From Eunapius fragilis (taxonomy: Eukaryota; Porifera; Demospongiae; Spongillida; Spongillidae): DNA of 64,000 nt. The translations under genes and the position numbers were made by a program. The notes under the pieces are model-generated. The model ran no database searches, was not told the DNA's origin, and worked only from the letters and a program-made list of their open reading frames with translations. Location of the stretch: positions 3,702,271 through 3,766,270 of the forward strand of contig OY811985.1 in the NCBI GenBank assembly GCA_963681505.1. The letters run 5' to 3'. Shown here piece by piece: positions 58,497 to 64,000 of the stretch (position 1 is its first letter; the number at the start of each line of letters is the position of its first letter).

Positions 58497-60651
58497 TGCC
58501 TCTTCATGCAGCCATCTCATCTCCTCCCTCATACATGTACTCACCCAATGGAACTACCTCTTCATGCAGCCATCTCATCTCTCCCCTCATACATGTACTC
58601 ACCCAATGGGACTGCCTCTTCATGCAGCCATCTCATCTCCCCCCTCATACATGTACTCACCCAATGGGACTGCCTCTTCATGCAGCCATCTCATCTCCCC
58701 CCTCATACATGTACTCACCCAATGGGACTACCTCTTCATGCAGCCATCTCATCTCCCCCCTCATGCATGTACTCACCCAATGGGACTACCTCTTCATGCA
58801 GCCATCTCATCTCCTCCTCATCCATGTACTCACCCAATGGGACTGCCTCTTCATGCAGCCATCTCACCTCCTCCCTCATACATGTACTCACCCAATGGGA
58901 CTACCTCTTCATGCAGCCATCTCATCTCCTCCTCATCCATGTACTCACCCAATGGGACTACCTCTTCATGCAGCCATCTCTCATCTCCCCCCTCATACAC
59001 GTACTCACCCAATGGGACTGCCTCTTCATGCAGCCATATCTCATCTCCCCCCTCATACATGTACTCACCCAATGGGACTGCCTCTTCATGCAGCCATCTC
59101 ATCTCTCCCCTCATAAATGTACTCACCCAATGGGACTACCTCTTCATGCAGCCATCTCACCTCCTCCCTCATACATGTACTCACCCAATGGGACTGCCTC
59201 TTCATGCAGCCATCTCATTACTCCCCTCATACATGTACTCACCCAATGGGACTGCCTCTTCATGCAGCCATCTCATCTCCCCCCTCATACATGTACTCAC
59301 CCAATGGGACTGCCTCTTCATGCAGCCATCTCATCTCCCCCCTCATACATGTACTCACCCAATGGGACTACCTCTTCATGCAGCCATCTCTCATCTCCCC
59401 CCTCATACACGTACTCACCCAATGGGACTACCTCTTCATGCAGCCATCTCATCTCCCCCCTCATACATGTACTCACCCAATTGGACTGCCTCTTCATGCA
59501 GCCATCTCATCTCCTCCTCATCCATGTACTCACCCAATGGGACTGCCTCTTCATGCAGCCATCTCACCTCCTCCCTCATACATGTACTCACCCAATGGGA
59601 CTACCTCTTCATGCAGCCATCTCATCTCCTCCTCATCCATGTACTCACCCAATGGGACTACCTCTTCATGCAGCCATCTCTCATCTCCCCCCTCATACAC
59701 GTACTCACCCAATGGGACTGCCTCTTCATGCAGCCATCTCATCTCTCCCCTCATAAATGTACTCACCCAATGGGACTACCTCTTCATGCAGCCATCTCAC
59801 CTCCTCCCTCATACATGTACTCACCCAATGGGACTGCCTCTTCATGCAGCCATCTCATCTCTCCCCTCATAAATGTACTCACCCAATGGGACTGCCTCTT
59901 CATGCAGCCATCTCACCTCCTCCCTCATACATGTACTCACCCAATGGAACTACCTCTTCATGCAGCCATCTCATTACTCCCCTCATACATGTACTCACCC
60001 AATGGGACTGCCTCTTCATGCAGCCATCTCATCTCCCTCCTCATACATGTACTCACCCAATGGGACTACCTCTTCATGCAACCATCTCATCTCTCCCCTC
60101 ATAAATGTACTCACCCAATGGGACTGCCTCTTCATGCAGCCATCTCATCTCTCCCCTCATAAATGTACTCACCCAATGGGACTGCCTCTTCATGCAGCCA
60201 TCTCACCTCCTCCCTCATACATGTACTCACCCAATGGAACTACCTCTTCATGCAGCCATCTCATTACTCCCCTCATACATGTACTCACCCAATGGGACTG
60301 CCTCTTCATGCAGCCATCTCATCTCCCTCCTCATACATGTACTCACCCAATGGGACTACCTCTTCATGCAGCCATCTCATCTCCCTCCTCATACATGTAC
60401 TCACCCAATGGGACTACCTCTTCATGCAGCCATCTCATCTCCCTCCTCATACATGTACTCACCCAATGGGACTGCCTCTTCATGCAGCCATCTCATCTCT
60501 CCCCTCATACATGTACTCACCCAATGGGACTACCTCTTCATGCAGCCATCTCATCTCCCTCCTCATACATGTACTCACCCAATGGGACTACCTCTTCATG
60601 CAGCCATCTCATCTCCCCCCTCATGCATGTACTCACCCAATGGGACTACCT
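58497..60651. repeat. 58-bp VNTR, about 37 copies
   Basis: Unit contains ATGCAGCCATCTCATCTCCC and TGTACTCACCCAATGGGACT. Variation is at a handful of fixed sites (TACCTC/TGCCTC, CCCCCC/TCTCCC/TCCTCC, CATACA/CATAAA). Variants recur in blocks, for example a segment near 58800-59200 that repeats around 59500-59850, which shows multi-unit duplications. Long open frames on the plus strand arise because the unit lacks stops and 58 is not a multiple of three. Confidence 0.96.
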
Positions 60652-60990
60652 CATCTCCTCACCTCCTTCCCACAATGGCTGTATGGGTGCAGGGTAGGCA
60701 CTATCTGGGCAAAATGTTGAACTTGTACCGTCAATCGTGGGACCTTGTTGCTTATTAGATGCAACTGTTAGCACTGCAATTGGCCGTTATTTTTGGCCTG
60801 TTATTTTTGTTACGTGAACCGGCTGGACTCAAACAAAGCCCCTGCAGACGTTGTGACCAGATGGCTTTTAACCTTCAGTGGGGATGCTCAGAAATATCGT
60901 TTGTACCATTGTTGCACCACAGCTTTCATTTTACCTAATGGAACCTAAGATTGTGAAAGTGTTTTCTTTATTTTTAACTGGTCATTTGTG
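60652..60990. other. Spacer between two VNTR arrays
   Basis: About 340 bp of non-repetitive sequence. A CCCCTGCAG acceptor-like site occurs at about 60846, but the following frame does not fit the upstream exon phase without a stop. Confidence 0.4.
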
Positions 60991-60993
60991 GTA

Positions 60994-61840
60994 ATGATGA
61001 TGGCTAGGGTACCATCCCAGTAATGATGATGACTAGGGTACCACCCCTGTAATGATGATGACTAGGGTACCATCCCTGTAATGGTGATGACTAGAGTACC
61101 ACACCTGTAATGATGATGACTAGGGTACCATCCCTGTAATGATGATGACTAGGGTACCACCCCTGTAATGATGATGACTAGGGTACCATCCCTGTAATGG
61201 TGATGACTAGAGTACCATCCCTGTAATGATGATGACTAGGGTACCATCCCTGTAATGATGATGACTAGGGTGCCACCCCTGTAATGATGATGACTAGGGT
61301 ACCACCCATGTAATGATGATGACTAGGGCACCACCGCTGTAATGATGATGACTAGGGTACCACCCCTGTAATGATGATGACTAGGGTACCATCCCTGTAA
61401 TGATGATGACTAGGGTACCACCCCTGTAATGATGATGACTAGGGTACCACCCATGTAATGATGATGACTAGGGTACCACCCCTGTAATGATGATGGCTAG
61501 GGTACCATCCCTGTAATGATGATGACTAGGGTACCATCCCTGTAATGATGATGACTAGGGTACCATCCCTGTAATGGTGATGACTAGGGTACCACCCCTG
61601 TAATGATGATGACTAGGGTACTACTCCTGTAATGATGATGACTAGGGTACCACCCCTGTAATGATGATGACTAGGGTACCATCCCTGTAATGATGATGAC
61701 TAGGGTACCACCCCTGTAATGATGATGACTAGGGTACCACCCCTGTAATGATGATGACTAGGATACCACCCCTGTAATGATGATGACTAGGGTACCATCC
61801 CTGTAATGATGATGACTAGGGCAACACCCCTGTAATGTGA
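60994..61840. repeat. 29-bp VNTR, about 29 copies
   Basis: Unit TAATGATGATGACTAGGGTA plus CCATCCCTG or CCACCCCTG. The alternation of ATC and ACC variants and occasional GGTGATG units show slippage and block duplication. Confidence 0.96.
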
Positions 61841-62250
61841 TGTGTATATATACACACACTGCCACTGCCAACTGAGCCTTCACTCACACTCTGTCCATAG
61901 TAAACAGAACTAGTACATTTACAAGTACATGTATATATAGAAATGGGCAGCAGCTGTTATAACTTTGGCACATACAATTTGCTTTGGTGCTATAGGTCTG
62001 GTCATGTTTTTTGGCTGCTGTGCCTAATGTGAGCTAGAAGATTGGAGCCTCACTGGAATTGCTTTCTTATAGCCTGTGGGAATGTTTGTCCTAAAATGTT
62101 TGTTCACATGCAGCCCTATGGATGTGCATATCCCTCTCCTCCATCCCACTTCCCCAGGCCCACGTGTTTACTTGCTACAATTGGCATTAGGTAGTGTGTA
62201 CATGTGCATGTACATACACACATGTACACACGCACACACCCACACAGAAA

Positions 62251-62494
62251 TAAGTGGTGACACAAATGATCCATTTTTGTAATTCAGGGAACTCCCTCCT
62301 TCCCTCCCCACCTTCTTCCCTCTCTACCTCCCCCTCCCTATATTGCGCATAAGCATTCGTACCTTTCTCAGCAGGATAACAACCTTCTGTGTAATTAACT
62401 GAAGAGGGAGGGAGTGACCGGGTAGGAGGGAGGGAGGGATGAACGACGTGACATTCCCTGAATTACAGCAATGGGTCATTTGTGCCACCACTTA
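62251..62494. mobile_element. Hairpin MITE with AAGTGGTGACACAAATGA ends
   Basis: Left AAGTGGTGACACAAATGATC ...TGTAATTCAGGGAA pairs with TTCCCTGAATTACA ...TCATTTGTGCCACCACTT. The interior is C/T-rich on one side and G/A-rich on the other (CCCTCCTTCCCTCC / GGAGGGAGGGA), extending the stem. It is non-coding. Confidence 0.75.
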
Positions 62495-62640
62495 CTCCCT
62501 TCCCACAAGCATCTAGTAATAAACCATCATGCGCACCGTGATGAAAGGTGAACGCTCCCTGGCAACATGCCCTCACACCTTCCCACCCATTATGGGACAC
62601 AGCCCATTGGTGTATGCAATGGGCCACTCCCTGTTGGATA

Positions 62641-62668
62641 TGGGGGGGGGGGGGGGGGGGGGGGGGGG
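62641..62668. repeat. Poly-G run
   Basis: A homopolymer of about 27 G. Confidence 0.9.
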
Positions 62669-63489
62669 AATGGGCTGTGACAGCTGGAGGAGAAAGGTCT
62701 GTTACCGAGACTATGCTATTTAGATACGAGCTATTTACATCACACCAGCTGAGGGTGGAGGCATGCAGCTAACAGAGGGGTGGGGGTACTACAGTCCAGA
62801 CACTACCCACTCTTATCACCATCACCACACTACACATCCCATCACAGCATGCTACAGCTTCACACACCATCACCATCACAGTATAGCCTCACACTTTGCA
62901 CACCATCACCGTCATCATCACAGTATAGCCTCACACCATCACCATCACAGTGCAGCCTCACACACCATAATTAAAATCCTATCACTCGTCCATTTTGTAT
63001 ACATGTACACTGTAGCAGCAACAATGATTTTATCAATGATAGCTTTTGAAAATGTATCTGCAGTTGTTGTTACAGTATAGTACTGTCAGCTGTCTCAGAG
63101 CGTGTATTCACAAACACCAACCAACCAACCAACCAAACAAATATTTTATCACCTAGTTTTGCTGCATGTAACCAATCAGATTATCATGACAGGAATCAAA
63201 TTTAAAGGGAGCAAAAACCCATCATCATATACAAGGCATGTGTTGCCTGCATAGACATACATGTTCAGTAACCCACCAGTAGACTAACTTTATTTGAGTG
63301 TGGTGGCTTAATCCTTACATTGGATGGTCTGCTCATGGTAGCAGGTATTGTTCACAGATCTATTATTTAACACACTTTCCCAGTACTTTTAAAGTACAAA
63401 TTAAGGTCTTGTGAAATTCATTAACATAGCATCTAATATTGGGCTATTCCATTATTTAGCCTTACACCCTGCAGACGACAATCAATGTG

Positions 63490-63730
63490 GGAGGGGGGGG
63501 GGGGGGTTTCGTAAACATGAGTTTGTCCAGGGGAGTATGTCCCAGAGGGTGGTGGTATAAGTGCCTGTCCCAGGGGGGGTTTGCAGGTAAAACAAACGCT
63601 TGTCCAGGGTAGGTGTAATCAAATAGTCGCTTGTCCAGAGTGTACTTTAAAGCCTGTCCCGGGGAGTGTAGATAGAATGGACGCCTGTCCAGGGGTGATT
63701 TTACATATTGTCCCGGGTGGTTACGTTTGC
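63490..63730. repeat. Degenerate TTGTCCAGGGG / CCTGTCCCGGGG repeat
   Basis: Six to seven imperfect units of about 35 bp, each with a (T/C)(T/C)GTCC(A/C)GGG core, following a poly-G run. Reading frames across it have no family resemblance. Confidence 0.55.
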
Positions 63731-63959
63731 AATTATTGTCATCTGTGTAGGGGGTGTATGTTTATATGATGGAATAGCCCAATGTCATACTGATGCGTTT
63801 TTTTCAGCAGCACACTTTTGGAAAAGGGGGAGGGGCAGATGGGGAGGTGGGGGGTGGGGTGCATATGCAGTGGTGGAAGATGTTTGCTAAACCTGTACAT
63901 GTACAGTGTGGAAGCGTACTTGCAGCATGTAGGTGTATTGAGGAAGAAATTTACTGTTT

Positions 63960-63964
<5 letters not shown>

Positions 63965-64000
<36 letters not shown>
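63965..64000. repeat. (GT)n microsatellite at right edge
   Basis: A pure GT tract running off the window. Confidence 0.9.

Noticed and set aside
58506-60162. Open frames of 185-532 codons as a secreted or repetitive protein gene
   Set aside because: They lie wholly within a 58-bp tandem array whose unit lacks stops; the unit length is not a multiple of three and several overlapping frames encode the same cyclic peptide.
1-64000. tRNA or rRNA genes
   Set aside because: No cloverleaf with A and B boxes or rRNA core sequence was noticed on either strand; a covariance-model scan would be needed to exclude them.

Overview
The window looks like genomic DNA of an invertebrate animal, most likely an early-branching metazoan such as a sponge. 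The reasons are intron-rich genes with standard GT-AG junctions, holozoan or metazoan families (an MRCK-type kinase, a TRP-type cation channel, TM2-domain membrane proteins), a short TTAGGG run, and a very dense load of cut-and-paste DNA transposons, MITEs, foldback elements and minisatellites. The sponge assignment is inference; no marker gene settles it. Exons were read by hand from frame, splice sites and family resemblance.

Layout. 1-4.44 kb: the first six coding exons of an MRCK/CDC42-binding kinase on the minus strand, running off the left edge. 4.6-10 kb: transposon debris, including an 828-bp element (7608-8435) carrying the first exon of a RecQ-like helicase. 10.2-31.0 kb: a large imperfect inverted duplication (arms about 10196-18910 and 22990-31040, spacer about 4 kb). 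Each arm holds a copy of the same three-exon TM2-domain gene (minus strand on the left, plus on the right) and an orphan exon. Each arm has since received its own transposons, so the opposite arm serves as a natural empty-site control. 31.3-33.5 kb: a probable piggyBac-like remnant and an element built of GGTTACGTAACC palindromes. 37.5-40.4 kb: a 2.9-kb hAT transposon with a frameshifted transposase, nested in an older element. 41.2-42.4 kb: a transposon filled with a 23-bp minisatellite. 46.4-52.3 kb: a 14-exon, 736-residue TRP-like channel gene on the plus strand, in one consistent frame from ATG to stop. 52.6-54.1 kb: a long-inverted-repeat element. 56.9-57.7 kb: the first three exons of an unidentified gene. 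58.5-60.65 kb and 61.0-61.84 kb: VNTR arrays of 58-bp and 29-bp units.

The host genes do not form a pathway; they are separate loci. What unites the window is its mobile DNA. Two families stand out. One has termini close to TAGTCTCGTACCCAGACC and makes 9-bp target duplications. Two internally deleted members keep the 5' ends of two inward-facing genes, a small CxxC protein at the left end and a RecQ-like helicase at the right; two other members carry the 23-bp minisatellite. The second is a hAT-like family (ends CA..GGCGTAGGAA) with 5-bp target duplications, seen at three independent insertions, two of them confirmed by empty sites in the other arm.
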